Shown: positions 42,077 through 51,718 of the stretch, one piece after another
How the letters are laid out: each line of letters begins with the position of its first letter
Numbering within the stretch: the first letter of the stretch is position 1
DNA from: Roseburia_C sp031555935
Lineage (GTDB): Bacteria; Bacillota; Clostridia; Lachnospirales; Lachnospiraceae
Assembly (NCBI GenBank): GCA_031555935.1
Contig: JAVBTX010000010.1
Span: forward strand, 1-64,000
Reading direction: 5' to 3'
DNA: 64,000 bases
Notes under the pieces: generated by a model
Seen by the model: only the letters and a program-made list of their open reading frames with translations
What the model was told of the DNA's origin: nothing
Databases searched by the model: none
Position numbers and translations under genes: made by a program

Positions 42077-42925
42077 ATGAAATTAGGAATGACCTTTGAG
42101 GGAGGCGCCAGCAGGACCATATTTTCCAGTGGTGTGGCCGATGCATTTTTAGACGAAGATATTATGCCGGATTATTTTATCGGGGTATCGGCTGGAATTG
42201 CATTTGGCATCAGCTATCTCGCAAAGCAAAAAGGACGAAATTTGCAACTGGCCAAGGAATATATGCATCGGCCAGAGTATCAGGGCATCCATCATTTGCT
42301 GGACCGAAATAAAAAGACATTTTATAACATGGAATATGTATTTGGTCAAATCCCTCAGGAGCTGTTACCATTTGATTATGATGCATTTGCAGCATTTCCG
42401 GGAAAGGTGATGGCTGGTGTGACAAATATTCATACGGGTCGGGCGGAATACCTTGAAGTGCCACGCAGCGGACCAATGGATGAGGTGGTGGCGAGCTGTT
42501 CATTACCAGTTTTGTTTCAACCAGTTAAGATTGGAAACCACTACTATCTGGATGGCGGGATTGCCGATTCCGTTCCATATCAGCAGGCAATCAAAGCGGG
42601 ATGTGACAAAAATATTGTCGTGTTAACGAGAGAACGAGGTTATGTGAAGACAAACGAGCAGGGGCTCAAGGTGTCTTCCGTGATTTATCAGAAATATCCA
42701 AAGGTAGTGGAGGCTTTGCATCAACGTGCGGCGGAATATAATCGGAGCATGAAGGAGCTGTACCGTTTGGAGAAAGCGGGGGAGATTTTCGTGATTGCGC
42801 CGGATAACACCTATGGTATTGGAAGAACAGAATCTAATCCGGGTAAGCTTCAGATGTTGTACGAAGAGGGTTATTTAAAAGCAAAGGAACAAATGACAGC
42901 TTTGAAAATGTATCTGAATTCATAG
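42077..42925 (+). CDS. Patatin-like phospholipase family protein
   Basis: 282 residues. The GxSxG nucleophile is S38 in GVSAG, the catalytic aspartate D159 in YYLDGGIAD, and the oxyanion loop is the Gly-rich EGGASR near the N-terminus. The C-terminal half fits the YjjU/RssA-like group of bacterial patatins. It likely cleaves acyl esters of membrane lipids in the cytoplasm. It is only three bases from NfeD, which suggests a joint membrane-lipid role. Confidence 0.92.
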   Translation: MKLGMTFEGGASRTIFSSGVADAFLDEDIMPDYFIGVSAGIAFGISYLAKQKGRNLQLAKEYMHRPEYQGIHHLLDRNKKTFYNMEYVFGQIPQELLPFDYDAFAAFPGKVMAGVTNIHTGRAEYLEVPRSGPMDEVVASCSLPVLFQPVKIGNHYYLDGGIADSVPYQQAIKAGCDKNIVVLTRERGYVKTNEQGLKVSSVIYQKYPKVVEALHQRAAEYNRSMKELYRLEKAGEIFVIAPDNTYGIGRTESNPGKLQMLYEEGYLKAKEQMTALKMYLNS

Positions 42926-42939
42926 GATGGTTGATAGAA

Positions 42940-44391
42940 ATGAGAACGAATCGAGAAGACGGGCCGGTTAGGTATAACAATGCAAAATCTTATCAGATAG
43001 GATTGTTTTCACTGAACAATGCAGCGACAAATTTGTATTTGGCGTTGATGGGTTATGTGTCGTACTATGCCAATTCAATGGCTGGATTTCAAGTCGTTTT
43101 AATCTCCTTCTTACTAACTTCCATGAATATTTTTGATGGAATCACTGACCCACTGGTGGGATTTATCTTAGACAAAACAAAGGGTAGATGGGGTAAATTT
43201 CGCCCTTTTATGGCCCTTGGTAATATCATTATGGCAGTCAGCACCGTGTTGCTTTTTGTGACAACACATGAGCTTCCGAAAGCGGTGCGGGTGCCATATT
43301 TTGTTGTTATTTATGGACTGTTTATTATTGGCTACACCTTTCAGACGGTAGTCGGAAAATCTGGTCAGACTGTGATTACAAATAATCCTGCCCAGCGTCC
43401 ATTATCAACGTATTTTGACTCGATTTTTATTATGGCGGCCTTTGGCGGCAGTGCTTTGTTTGTGGCAAATTATCTGGTGCCAAAATATGGCGGATTTACG
43501 AATGAGGACTTGTATGTGGAATATATTTCCTGGGTGATATTGTGCTCAGCACTCTGCACAATTTTGGCGGCGATTGGAATCTGGGAAAAGGACCAGAACA
43601 TGGTCTACGCCGCGAAAAAAGCTGATAAAATTAAGATCCGCGACTACTGGGAGATTATCCGGTATAACCGGCCGATTCGGATCTTGATTTTAGCGGCCTG
43701 CACGAATAAGTTTGCGGCAACGGTATACAGTCATACGACGGTCGGCGTTATGCTATATGGAATTATGATGCAAAATTATGGAGTTGCCGGGTTGATTGGT
43801 GTGGTCACGGCGGTACCGACGATGGTAATTGTCAGTATGGGAATTAAGGTGGCACAGAAGATGGGACAGAAACGCGCGTTAGAACTGTTCACCGCACTGG
43901 GTATTGTATTTCAGGCAGGAATGATGTGGGTGTTGGTTCAAGAAAATATCAATACAATTTCGTTCCGACTCAGTAAAATAAATGGTATTACATTGCTCTT
44001 TGTAATTGTTTATATTTTACTGAATGGATGCAAATCAATTACGAATAATATGGTGGTACCGATGATTGCTGACTGCTCTGACTATGAAGAATATCGCAGC
44101 GGCAAATTTGTGCCGGGCTTGATGGGAGCGTTGTTTTCTTTTGCCGATAAAGTATTTGCGGCGCTGGGAACAGCATTTGTTGGGCTGGTCATGTTGATGA
44201 TTGGGTATAACAAAAATTTCCCCCAGATTGGAGACGAATTGACGCCGACACTCCGCTGGGCGACGATATTTTTATACTGTGTGATGCCAATTATCGGTTG
44301 GCTGATATCACTTTGGGTCATGCGATATTATCGGCTGGATAAGGTAAATATGAAGAAAATAGCAATCGCAATGCAGGAGGGACAACCTTGA
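42940..44391 (+). CDS. GPH-family sugar:cation symporter (MFS)
   Basis: 483 residues from the ATG at 42940 (AGGATGG upstream). About twelve spans. DGITDPLVGFILDKTKGRWGKFRPFM is the signature of the glycoside-pentoside-hexuronide symporters (MelB/UidB relatives), and MIADCSDYEEYRSGKFVPGL is the second conserved loop. Imports a sugar or glycoside with Na+ or H+. No glycosidase lies in the operon, so the substrate stays open. Confidence 0.93.
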   Translation: MRTNREDGPVRYNNAKSYQIGLFSLNNAATNLYLALMGYVSYYANSMAGFQVVLISFLLTSMNIFDGITDPLVGFILDKTKGRWGKFRPFMALGNIIMAVSTVLLFVTTHELPKAVRVPYFVVIYGLFIIGYTFQTVVGKSGQTVITNNPAQRPLSTYFDSIFIMAAFGGSALFVANYLVPKYGGFTNEDLYVEYISWVILCSALCTILAAIGIWEKDQNMVYAAKKADKIKIRDYWEIIRYNRPIRILILAACTNKFAATVYSHTTVGVMLYGIMMQNYGVAGLIGVVTAVPTMVIVSMGIKVAQKMGQKRALELFTALGIVFQAGMMWVLVQENINTISFRLSKINGITLLFVIVYILLNGCKSITNNMVVPMIADCSDYEEYRSGKFVPGLMGALFSFADKVFAALGTAFVGLVMLMIGYNKNFPQIGDELTPTLRWATIFLYCVMPIIGWLISLWVMRYYRLDKVNMKKIAIAMQEGQP

Positions 44392-45326
44392 AAATAGTTT
44401 TTTTAGATGCCAAAACAATTGGCGAGGATATTGATTTGTCAGCATTTGACAGACTTGGTGAAGTAGTAAAATATGACTTTTCAACGACCACGGAGGCATA
44501 TGAGCGAACGACGGATGCCGATGTGATTATTTTGAATAAAGTGGAGATTAATGAGCACTCAATTGGAAATGCCCAGAATTTGAAGCTGGTTTGTGTGACG
44601 GCGACCGGGACGAATAATCTTGATCAGGACTATTTGGAAAAACGGCAGATTGCCTGGCGCAATGTGGCGGGATATTCGACGGAGACGGTGGCGCAGCATA
44701 CGTTTGCACTATTGTTTTATTTATCTGAAAAGCTGCGTTACTATGATGATTATGTAAAGGAAGAACGTTATGTAAATGATAAGATGTTCACCCATTTTGA
44801 TAATGTATTTCATGAGATTGCGGGCAAAACCTGGGGGATTATCGGACTAGGCAATATTGGTCGGCGGGTGGCCGATATAGCGAGCGTGTTTGGCTGTCGT
44901 GTTATCTACTACTCGTCCTCGGGAAGTGCGCCGCAGCCGGGGTATGAACAGGTTGATTTTAAGACCTTGCTGCGCGAATCGGATATTGTTTCAGTTCATG
45001 CACCGCTAACCGAAGCAACTGAGAATCTGATGGATCAGCGGGCATTTGAAATGATGAAACAAACAGCAGTCTTTTTAAATGTTGGAAGAGGGCAGATTGT
45101 TGTCGAAGCAGATTTGGCAGCAGCTTTAGAGCAGGGTGAAATCGCCGCCGCCGGCTTAGATGTGCTGGCAGTAGAGCCGATGCGGCCAGACAATCCACTG
45201 CGCCGGATCAAGGACAGTGGGAAACTATTTATTACGCCGCATATCGCCTGGGCTAGCATTGAAGCAAGAACCCGGCTGATGCAGACCATTGCGGGCCAGA
45301 TAGAAGAATTTTTTGCAGAGCGCTAA
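44388..45326 (+). CDS. D-isomer-specific 2-hydroxyacid dehydrogenase
   Basis: 312 residues with a TTG start after GGAGG, overlapping the symporter stop by four bases. GLGNIGRR is the NAD-binding motif. The catalytic residues appear as R in NVGRGQ, E in AVEPMRP and H in TPHIAW. It resembles glycerate/hydroxypyruvate-type enzymes. It reduces a 2-keto acid or oxidises a D-2-hydroxy acid; the partner substrate is not known. It closes the operon begun by the diguanylate cyclase. Confidence 0.93.
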   Translation: MKIVFLDAKTIGEDIDLSAFDRLGEVVKYDFSTTTEAYERTTDADVIILNKVEINEHSIGNAQNLKLVCVTATGTNNLDQDYLEKRQIAWRNVAGYSTETVAQHTFALLFYLSEKLRYYDDYVKEERYVNDKMFTHFDNVFHEIAGKTWGIIGLGNIGRRVADIASVFGCRVIYYSSSGSAPQPGYEQVDFKTLLRESDIVSVHAPLTEATENLMDQRAFEMMKQTAVFLNVGRGQIVVEADLAAALEQGEIAAAGLDVLAVEPMRPDNPLRRIKDSGKLFITPHIAWASIEARTRLMQTIAGQIEEFFAER

Positions 45327-45335
45327 CATCAGGAC

Positions 45336-45366
45336 GGCTTGCCTTCATTTATATGATTGGCAAGCC
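45336..45366. terminator. Hairpin between convergent genes
   Basis: Perfect 8-bp stem GGCTTGCC/GGCAAGCC (45336-45343, 45359-45366) spanning the stop codon of the minus-strand gene. No T run follows, so it is a weak terminator at best. Confidence 0.45.
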
Positions 45367-46260
45367 ACTGCTAAATGAAAGATTTTCTAAGTCGCTAAGA
45401 CGGCCGGTTTGCATTAGTTCGTCAATTCGCTTTAGGTACAGCTGTCTGGCTTGTTCGAGCAGGTCATCAAATGAAGTATCAAAGGTCTGACTGGAATGCC
45501 ACGGGTTGTACCATTTTTTGTGAGCCAGATTCAGCGGGTCACTTGTAAAATGCAGGCGGTCGCTGGGAATCATTGGCGAGATAAATGCATAACCGAGAAG
45601 ATATTTTTCAATGGCTCGAAACAGAACCTTTTTTTTACCATGCCGGTCACGGAGAAACCAGACCCCAAAAGGCATAAATACAGTGGTCAAATACATATCG
45701 AGATAGCTCAAATGTAACTCGGGAAAGACCTCTTGATAGGCGTGGTGTAAGCATTTGGCAATGACGATACGCTCCTCGTGACTGAGCCGAATGGTTCGGT
45801 CTTGACGAAACTCTGAGGGCAGGAGCTGCTTTTCCCGTTGCAGTAACCGGGCATCAATATCGGTTTCAAGATAGACATGACGGCCAAAATAAGTTTTGTC
45901 CTCTTCATCATAATGTGTCTTATAATAAATGTATGGATGACAAATGGTATCAAGGGTATAATGACCAATAAAGCCCAGATAATAAGTCAGGGCAATTTCT
46001 TTTTTCTTCTTTGTTTCAAACAACTCACAGCTATCGGCCAGAGCATTTAAAAAAGCTTTCGTGTGATGGTTATGAGCAATCGAACCGGGATTATCCTGCT
46101 TTCGCAAAAAGACCGGAAGGTAGTAGAAAAAAATATCGGGTCCTTGTAAACCAAGGCTATAGGCATGATAGTGCTGCTTGATAAGTTTACGGGTAGCAGG
46201 CTTATTACAAGCCTTAACCGTAGAAACGCCAAATAGATAATGGGTAGCAAAGCCGGGCAT
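45349..46260 (-). CDS. Zinc-dependent phospholipase C family protein
   Basis: 303 residues from the ATG at 46260 after AAAGGAGG. MPGFATHYLFG opens the protein, GLQGPDIFFYYLP follows, and histidines in HNHHTKAFL, GFIGHYTLDTICHPYIYYKTH and YFGRHVYLETDID form the likely zinc site of this family. No signal peptide is seen, so it probably acts inside the cell, unlike secreted clostridial PLCs. The substrate is uncertain. Confidence 0.85.
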   Translation of the reverse strand: MPGFATHYLFGVSTVKACNKPATRKLIKQHYHAYSLGLQGPDIFFYYLPVFLRKQDNPGSIAHNHHTKAFLNALADSCELFETKKKKEIALTYYLGFIGHYTLDTICHPYIYYKTHYDEEDKTYFGRHVYLETDIDARLLQREKQLLPSEFRQDRTIRLSHEERIVIAKCLHHAYQEVFPELHLSYLDMYLTTVFMPFGVWFLRDRHGKKKVLFRAIEKYLLGYAFISPMIPSDRLHFTSDPLNLAHKKWYNPWHSSQTFDTSFDDLLEQARQLYLKRIDELMQTGRLSDLENLSFSSGLPII

Positions 46261-46336
46261 AAGGATGCCTCCTTTCAAACTGCTTTCTGCTAATATTATA
46301 CTAGTATTTTCCCAAATAGGAAATATAATTCTATAC

Positions 46337-46365
46337 TTGACAGATTTGTGATAGAGCGATAATTT
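46337..46365 (+). promoter_or_regulatory. Promoter of the YbhN-like gene
   Basis: TTGACA (46337-46342), 17-bp spacer, TAATTT (46360-46365), about 50 bp before the start. Confidence 0.6.
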
Positions 46366-46415
46366 AATAGATACGAAATAAATATAAATTTACAAATGAG
46401 TTAGGAGTGATTTAC

Positions 46416-47432
46416 ATTAATAAGAAATATAAGGTACTGCTCAACTGGGGATTTGCCATTATTATTATTGCCGCCATTATCTATACATTTCGCGATATGA
46501 TTGGCCCAATCTGGCAGGAACTAAAAAAAACTTCTCCGTGGGTGCTGGTCGCGATTAGTGCCGCATCAATTATTTATGAGTTGGTAGAGGGTTGGATTAA
46601 CTATTCATTTGCCAGAAAATATAACCCAGAGTTTACGTATTGGATGGGGGTTGAAAGTGCATTTTTTATCAGCTTCTATCGCACCGCATCACTTGGCAGC
46701 GGCGCTGGTGTAGCGGCCATTTATTATTTCAATGAAAAAGGGATTATTCCGTCGAAGGGAACCGGGATGTATCTGGTGGAATATGTTTTGCATAAGGTTA
46801 GTATTGCCATTTTTTCGGCGATATTCTTTGTGTGTAGTTGGACGTTTATGACTGGTCATTATGCCGATTATCTTTGGCTGCTCGCGATTGGATATGGAAT
46901 TACGTTTGTCGTGGCAGTGGTGATGGTATTGGCTTGCTGTTCAAAAAAAATTCATGCATGGTTGTTCTGGTTGCTTCATAAGCTGAATCGAAATGGCCGC
47001 TTTGATGACAAGATTGAAATGCTGCATAGTCAGTGTGACATTTTAGAAGAAGCGACGGCAGAACTGCTGGGTAAAAAGAAATTTGCGTTAATAATAATTT
47101 TGAAAGATATGTTAAAATTTTTCTTCTGGTACATGATTCCGTATCTGGTGCTGGCAAGTACAGGAATGGTTACACCAATGCAGGTGCTGGCGATTACTTC
47201 GGTAGCAGTAATGTTAGCCGCGGTGATTCCAGCCCCGGCGGGAATTGGTTCGTCCGAGTTTGTGATAACAATGATGTATGCAGCATTGGTAGGAACGGGG
47301 CTGGCGGGTTCGGTTTCGTTGCTGTATCGTTTTGCCACCTTTGTTTTACCGTTTGTGGTGGGAGCACTTGTGGTAATTTTCAGACGCAGACTTGACCGCA
47401 GAATCCACCGATACAAAGAAAAAAAGGTTTAG
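46416..47432 (+). CDS. YbhN/LPG synthase-like integral membrane protein (UPF0104)
   Basis: 338 residues with about eight spans, belonging to the lysylphosphatidylglycerol-synthase transmembrane (YbhN, UPF0104) group but without a lysyl-transferase domain. FRTASLGSGAG-like (here YRTASLGSGAG) and IPAPAGIGSSEF motifs support this. Such proteins are thought to flip lipids. The start is odd: the strong site AGGAGTGA (46403-46410) points to an ATT at 46416 (product MNKKYK), while the only standard codon in frame, GTG 46407, overlaps that site. The next gene is an LTA-synthase-like enzyme. Confidence 0.85.
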   Translation: MNKKYKVLLNWGFAIIIIAAIIYTFRDMIGPIWQELKKTSPWVLVAISAASIIYELVEGWINYSFARKYNPEFTYWMGVESAFFISFYRTASLGSGAGVAAIYYFNEKGIIPSKGTGMYLVEYVLHKVSIAIFSAIFFVCSWTFMTGHYADYLWLLAIGYGITFVVAVVMVLACCSKKIHAWLFWLLHKLNRNGRFDDKIEMLHSQCDILEEATAELLGKKKFALIIILKDMLKFFFWYMIPYLVLASTGMVTPMQVLAITSVAVMLAAVIPAPAGIGSSEFVITMMYAALVGTGLAGSVSLLYRFATFVLPFVVGALVVIFRRRLDRRIHRYKEKKV

Positions 47433-47459
47433 TAAATCTTTAAGATTTTGTGAACGCAC

Positions 47460-47488
47460 TTGTAAAATAAGAAAGCCTGCGTTATAGT
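47460..47488 (+). promoter_or_regulatory. Promoter of the LTA-synthase-like gene
   Basis: TTGTAA (47460-47465), 17-bp spacer, TATAGT (47483-47488), 32 bp before the TTG start. Confidence 0.65.
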
Positions 47489-47520
47489 TGCTATGAAAGA
47501 ATTGTAAAGGTGGAAAAAGT

Positions 47521-49464
47521 TTGAGTTTTAATTTTAAATTTAAAAAAGATAAAAAGACGCTGACATTCACTGCAATTTTATTTGCAGTGATGTTGCTTTT
47601 ATGCCTGGCATCAAAAATAAATATATTAATCGCGTTTGGTGGAATCATAGTTTATTATTTGATTACATGCATTTCGGTGGAACTGCCGAAGAAGCTGAAT
47701 CTGCTCTGGATGCTGATAGAAATTTTTGCGGGAGCATTTTTAACCGAAAAAATGGTCCAGTTTTTGTTGCTAGATGCAGAAAGCCGAATTAAAATCAGCA
47801 CTACCAATGAATGGCTGAATGTCTTCTGCTGTTTGGTTTGGCTCTTAATTATCCTGGCGGTATGCGCCAGACCAGCACTTTCTTGTCAAATCGGTTATGT
47901 TTCGCTGATGATTTTGGCGGGAGTCAATTACTTTGTCTATCAGTTTCGCGGCAATGAATTTTCCTTTGGCGATTTAAAAGGAGCATCGACCGGTCTTAGC
48001 GTGGCATCAAAGTATGATTTTAAATTGGATGACCGGGCAATGGTTACGATTGTAATTTCGATTCTGTATGTTGCCTTAATGCAAAAGTTGAAGCTTCAGA
48101 TGAAACAAAAATGGATGATACGTTTGGCTGCGGTGGCAGCAGCAATTGCCTTGTTTAGCTATATCAGTGTCAGAACTGAAACTACGGTAATGGAATCCTG
48201 GGAGCAGAAGGGAACGTATCGTAACGGCTATATTTTAAATTTTGCCTTGAGTGTCCGAGACTCTTTTGTTGCAAAGCCGGAGGGCTATAGTGAAGAGGCA
48301 ATTCGCCAATTAGAAGAAAAGTATGGCGCGACAACCCAAACGGCAGATGAGGATGACCCTACTATTATTGTTGTGATGAATGAATCGTTTGCTGACTTAA
48401 GTAGGTTGGGAGAACTTGGAACAACGGCGGAGGTGACTCCATTTTATAATTCCTTAAGTGAAAATACAATTAAGGGATATGCGCTAGCCTCAGTATTTGG
48501 CGCGAAGACTCCGGACTCGGAATGGGAATTTTTGACGGGCAACTCAATGGCTTTTCTGCCCAGTGGTTCAGTACCATATCAGCAGTATTTATCAGGTGAT
48601 ACATATTCGCTGACAAGTACCTTAAAAGAGCGGGGGTATACTTGTCTGGCAATGCACCCATATTACGAAACGGGGTGGAGCCGCAACAAGGTTTATCCGT
48701 TAATGGGCTTTGAACAGAGTTATTTTATCGATAACTTTAACCAACAAAATATTTTACGGGAATATATTACCGATGCTGAACTGTATGACAAAATTATCGA
48801 CCAGTTCGAGAACAAGGAGCAGGCTGAAAAATTATTTATTATGAGTATTACGATGCAGAATCACGGTGGTTATACCGATACCTATGCCAATTTTAAAAAT
48901 AGTATTCGGACGACGAATGGCTACTTTAGCGACGTGGACCAGTATCTATCACTGCTCAATGAAAGTGATAAGGCCCTGCAGGAGCTGATAACTTACTTTG
49001 AGGGGGTTGACGAAAAGGTTGAGATTGTCTTTTTCGGTGACCATCAGCCAAGTCTGAACTCGAATTTTTATCGCCAGATAAATGGAAAAGGGTTATCAGG
49101 ATTAACCTTGGCCGAATTAGAGGAACTGTTTACCGTACCGTTTTTCATTTGGACCAATTACGACAGTGAGGAAAGGGAAGTAGAGCTGACCAGCCTTAAT
49201 TTCTTATCAACGATGGCACTTGAAAAGGCTGATATTGAATTACCAGCTTACAATCGCTTCTTGAAAGACTTGATGGAATGTGTGCCGGCGATGAATGCCC
49301 GGGCGTACTATTCTAGTTCGTATATGAATTTTTTACATTATGAAGGTGACATGTCGACGAAGGAAGCGGAGGAGCTGTTGCAGCGGTATGAGGTATTGCA
49401 GTATAATAATGTTTTTGGGGATGATAAAAGTAGTGTGTTTTTTCCGCTTTTTGATGGGCAGTAA
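47521..49464 (+). CDS. LTA synthase family protein (sulfatase-like phosphoglycerol transferase)
   Basis: 647 residues with a TTG start after AAAGGTGG. Five or six spans (about 15-230) carry an extracellular sulfatase-fold domain (about 275-600). IIVVMNESFADL is the metal-binding start, ASVFGAKTPDSEWEFLTG holds the expected catalytic threonine, and SITMQNHGGY and VFFGDHQPSL supply the remaining metal ligands. Enzymes of this group move glycerol-phosphate units from phosphatidylglycerol onto cell-envelope polymers. With the YbhN-like gene before it, an envelope-polymer or lipid function is likely. Confidence 0.92.
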   Translation: MSFNFKFKKDKKTLTFTAILFAVMLLLCLASKINILIAFGGIIVYYLITCISVELPKKLNLLWMLIEIFAGAFLTEKMVQFLLLDAESRIKISTTNEWLNVFCCLVWLLIILAVCARPALSCQIGYVSLMILAGVNYFVYQFRGNEFSFGDLKGASTGLSVASKYDFKLDDRAMVTIVISILYVALMQKLKLQMKQKWMIRLAAVAAAIALFSYISVRTETTVMESWEQKGTYRNGYILNFALSVRDSFVAKPEGYSEEAIRQLEEKYGATTQTADEDDPTIIVVMNESFADLSRLGELGTTAEVTPFYNSLSENTIKGYALASVFGAKTPDSEWEFLTGNSMAFLPSGSVPYQQYLSGDTYSLTSTLKERGYTCLAMHPYYETGWSRNKVYPLMGFEQSYFIDNFNQQNILREYITDAELYDKIIDQFENKEQAEKLFIMSITMQNHGGYTDTYANFKNSIRTTNGYFSDVDQYLSLLNESDKALQELITYFEGVDEKVEIVFFGDHQPSLNSNFYRQINGKGLSGLTLAELEELFTVPFFIWTNYDSEEREVELTSLNFLSTMALEKADIELPAYNRFLKDLMECVPAMNARAYYSSSYMNFLHYEGDMSTKEAEELLQRYEVLQYNNVFGDDKSSVFFPLFDGQ

Positions 49465-49496
49465 GGATATGGAATATTTATAAAATAAGATTTTTT

Positions 49497-49539
49497 AAAA
49501 GCTTCAAGAAGTGCGAAGGCGCTTGCTTGAAGCTTTTTT
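49497..49539. terminator. Two-way terminator
   Basis: AAAAGCTTCAAG / CTTGAAGCTTTT perfect 12-bp stem with an inner AGTGC/GCGCT pair, T run to 49539. It lies between the convergent genes ending at 49464 and 49590. Confidence 0.88.
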
Positions 49540-49589
49540 GTTGACTTTACCGGAGGTAACAAGGAATATCAATAATTTGTAAATTCCCA

Positions 49590-51713
49590 TTATTTCAAAA
49601 TTTTTGTAATTCCCTCATCCCCAAAGTGTGGCACATAGAGGTATTCACTTGAGCGAAATGCATATAGTATCACCGAAGGGCATGATCCAATTTCTCTGTG
49701 TTCTCCGCCAAGCAGACTTACTTCATATATCTTCATGGTATCGCTAATGTAAAATACATTCGCACCATCCGTTGTAAAGCTTAATACATTCTCTTGTGTC
49801 AGAAGCATGTGTTCCATACTATCCAGATTTAACACAAATAAGCTGTCTGCATGCATCCTGTCCTTATAGATGATGCTATCTTTCGTGATTTTAAACCAAG
49901 ATGCCACAATGTCTATGGATTTATCAATTTTTTCCTCATCCATAACATACCTTGTAAGCCGAGACATTTCATCTAGATAGTAAAAAGCATCTCCATCAAA
50001 TGATACTTCGCCATTTGTATAGGAGAACAGCATTTTTCTCTCCCCATTCGATAAACGGACACTCCACATGGTGCTGTCAGCAGCAATATAAATATATTCA
50101 TTGTGAACAAAAAAAGCTGATATTGATGTATATAAACGTGTATCTTGATCATATATTTCTCCAAGTCCAAGGGCTACGGATGGAACCATATTAGCATTCG
50201 CTTGATAAACTGTTCGATAGGAAAAGTCATTCAAATCCACACATATCACAGAGAATTTGTCATATTTACTTGACAATCCTCGCTCTGCATAATCGTATGA
50301 CAGCTCCAAATAGTAGATGTAATGACCCACACCATAAAAGAATGAATAGATCTCTTTGTCTTCAGAAAATGCATCCTTCACAATAGAGCCGATTTCACCT
50401 GTTTTTTTGTTTTCATAAGAAATATCAATCGCCTCAAGATCCGAAAAGTCTGTATAGACCAAATAATCCTTGTTCTCATAGTTGTAGATTTGATCCATAT
50501 TGTAATAATCAGGTGCAGTCACATTCTGCTTTGCACAGCCTGTTCCAAGTATTGAGCTAAGGAGCAATAGCATTATGGAGGCTGATACTCTTTTGATATT
50601 CACTTTTTTCCAGCAATTTGTATATTGATGGATGACGATACAGCAAGCAAAAAAAATGATGAGAATACTTGCCATAAGCACGATATTCCTAACCTCATCC
50701 GGTATCTGTAAAAACGCTATTGTTTCCTTTGGTGTATAATCATCGTATGATTGTATCGTTCCTCTAAAATATCCCGTTGCAACCATCAGCCCAAGCGGGT
50801 ACGGAGCATAATATTTTATGTAGCTGCTTGATATTCCATAATATGGTAACAGCAATGCAGAAAGAGATATCACCATAGCTAAGGAATATTTTTTTACTAA
50901 TACTACTATTACACTCACCAAGATTCCCCAAAACCAACATCCCAGCATTTTATAGAGCAGCATAGAAAGCATCGCCTGACCCAAGCTGCAGCTTCCAGTA
51001 TATTCGCCAAAGTAACTTAGGCTTTGAATGGGAGCATTGCTATGGGAAAATCCATATTTGCACTGATAGAAGATATATTCCACAATAAAGTTTAATAGGC
51101 AGGCGCACATGCTTAATAAGCTAGTGATTGCCAGCTTCATTTTTGCAGTCCTTTGCTCTCCATTCTTTGTGATTCGAATTAGCGTATCCATCTCACAGCT
51201 TATTTCCGCTCCAAAATTCACCAATGTCAGAATCATAATTACGATTACCAGCAAAATATTCAGCGTATCATGGGATAAGAGTGCATCCCATGCATTCGTA
51301 TCCAGCAAATACCGGTTCTCTTGATCTGCTCTTGCATAAATAAATTGCTTGAACAAAACTAAAAATCCTGGCTTGTAGCTCATCGTTGCTTCTAGCGAAC
51401 TCAGCCTCGATTGGTACTCCGATTCATTTATTTCGCCATCTGAATAGTCGCTATAAATTGTCTGTAGCCGGCTTTCTGCTTCTGAAAAATCGTTGGATAT
51501 TTCTTCAAAAAGTGTAACCTTGACTTCATCCAGCTTCCCTTCTGTCATAGCTAAGTAGTACTGATAGCCTTCCTCATAATTAATTATGTCCGAATTCATC
51601 GGTTGGTCAAACAGAAGCAAAGACAGGATTCGCAGTAACACAAAAAGAATGATTAATAACAGTCCCTTCCGGTACCACAATATTTTTTTCCATTCATACA
51701 GATTTGCTTTCAT
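49590..51713 (-). CDS. ABC permease fused to a lipoprotein-like beta-propeller domain
   Basis: 707 residues from the ATG at 51713; a TTG at 51734 in frame is possible. Residues 1-370 form an ABC permease half: a span, a roughly 120-residue extracellular coiled loop, then about five spans, with the FGAEISCEMDTLIRITKNGE segment matching the second half of the 18418 permease. Near residue 375 a basic stretch (KKVNIKR) and hydrophobic run lead into LGTGC (Cys393), which looks just like a lipoprotein signal. The remaining 315 residues are blade-like repeats of a propeller (SVICVDLNDFSYRTVY, SLFVLNLDSMEHMLL). It is the last gene of the operon. The fusion is unusual, since in the 13518 operon the propeller and permease are separate. 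Confidence 0.8.
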   Translation of the reverse strand: MKANLYEWKKILWYRKGLLLIILFVLLRILSLLLFDQPMNSDIINYEEGYQYYLAMTEGKLDEVKVTLFEEISNDFSEAESRLQTIYSDYSDGEINESEYQSRLSSLEATMSYKPGFLVLFKQFIYARADQENRYLLDTNAWDALLSHDTLNILLVIVIMILTLVNFGAEISCEMDTLIRITKNGEQRTAKMKLAITSLLSMCACLLNFIVEYIFYQCKYGFSHSNAPIQSLSYFGEYTGSCSLGQAMLSMLLYKMLGCWFWGILVSVIVVLVKKYSLAMVISLSALLLPYYGISSSYIKYYAPYPLGLMVATGYFRGTIQSYDDYTPKETIAFLQIPDEVRNIVLMASILIIFFACCIVIHQYTNCWKKVNIKRVSASIMLLLLSSILGTGCAKQNVTAPDYYNMDQIYNYENKDYLVYTDFSDLEAIDISYENKKTGEIGSIVKDAFSEDKEIYSFFYGVGHYIYYLELSYDYAERGLSSKYDKFSVICVDLNDFSYRTVYQANANMVPSVALGLGEIYDQDTRLYTSISAFFVHNEYIYIAADSTMWSVRLSNGERKMLFSYTNGEVSFDGDAFYYLDEMSRLTRYVMDEEKIDKSIDIVASWFKITKDSIIYKDRMHADSLFVLNLDSMEHMLLTQENVLSFTTDGANVFYISDTMKIYEVSLLGGEHREIGSCPSVILYAFRSSEYLYVPHFGDEGITKILK

Positions 51714-51718
51714 GTATA

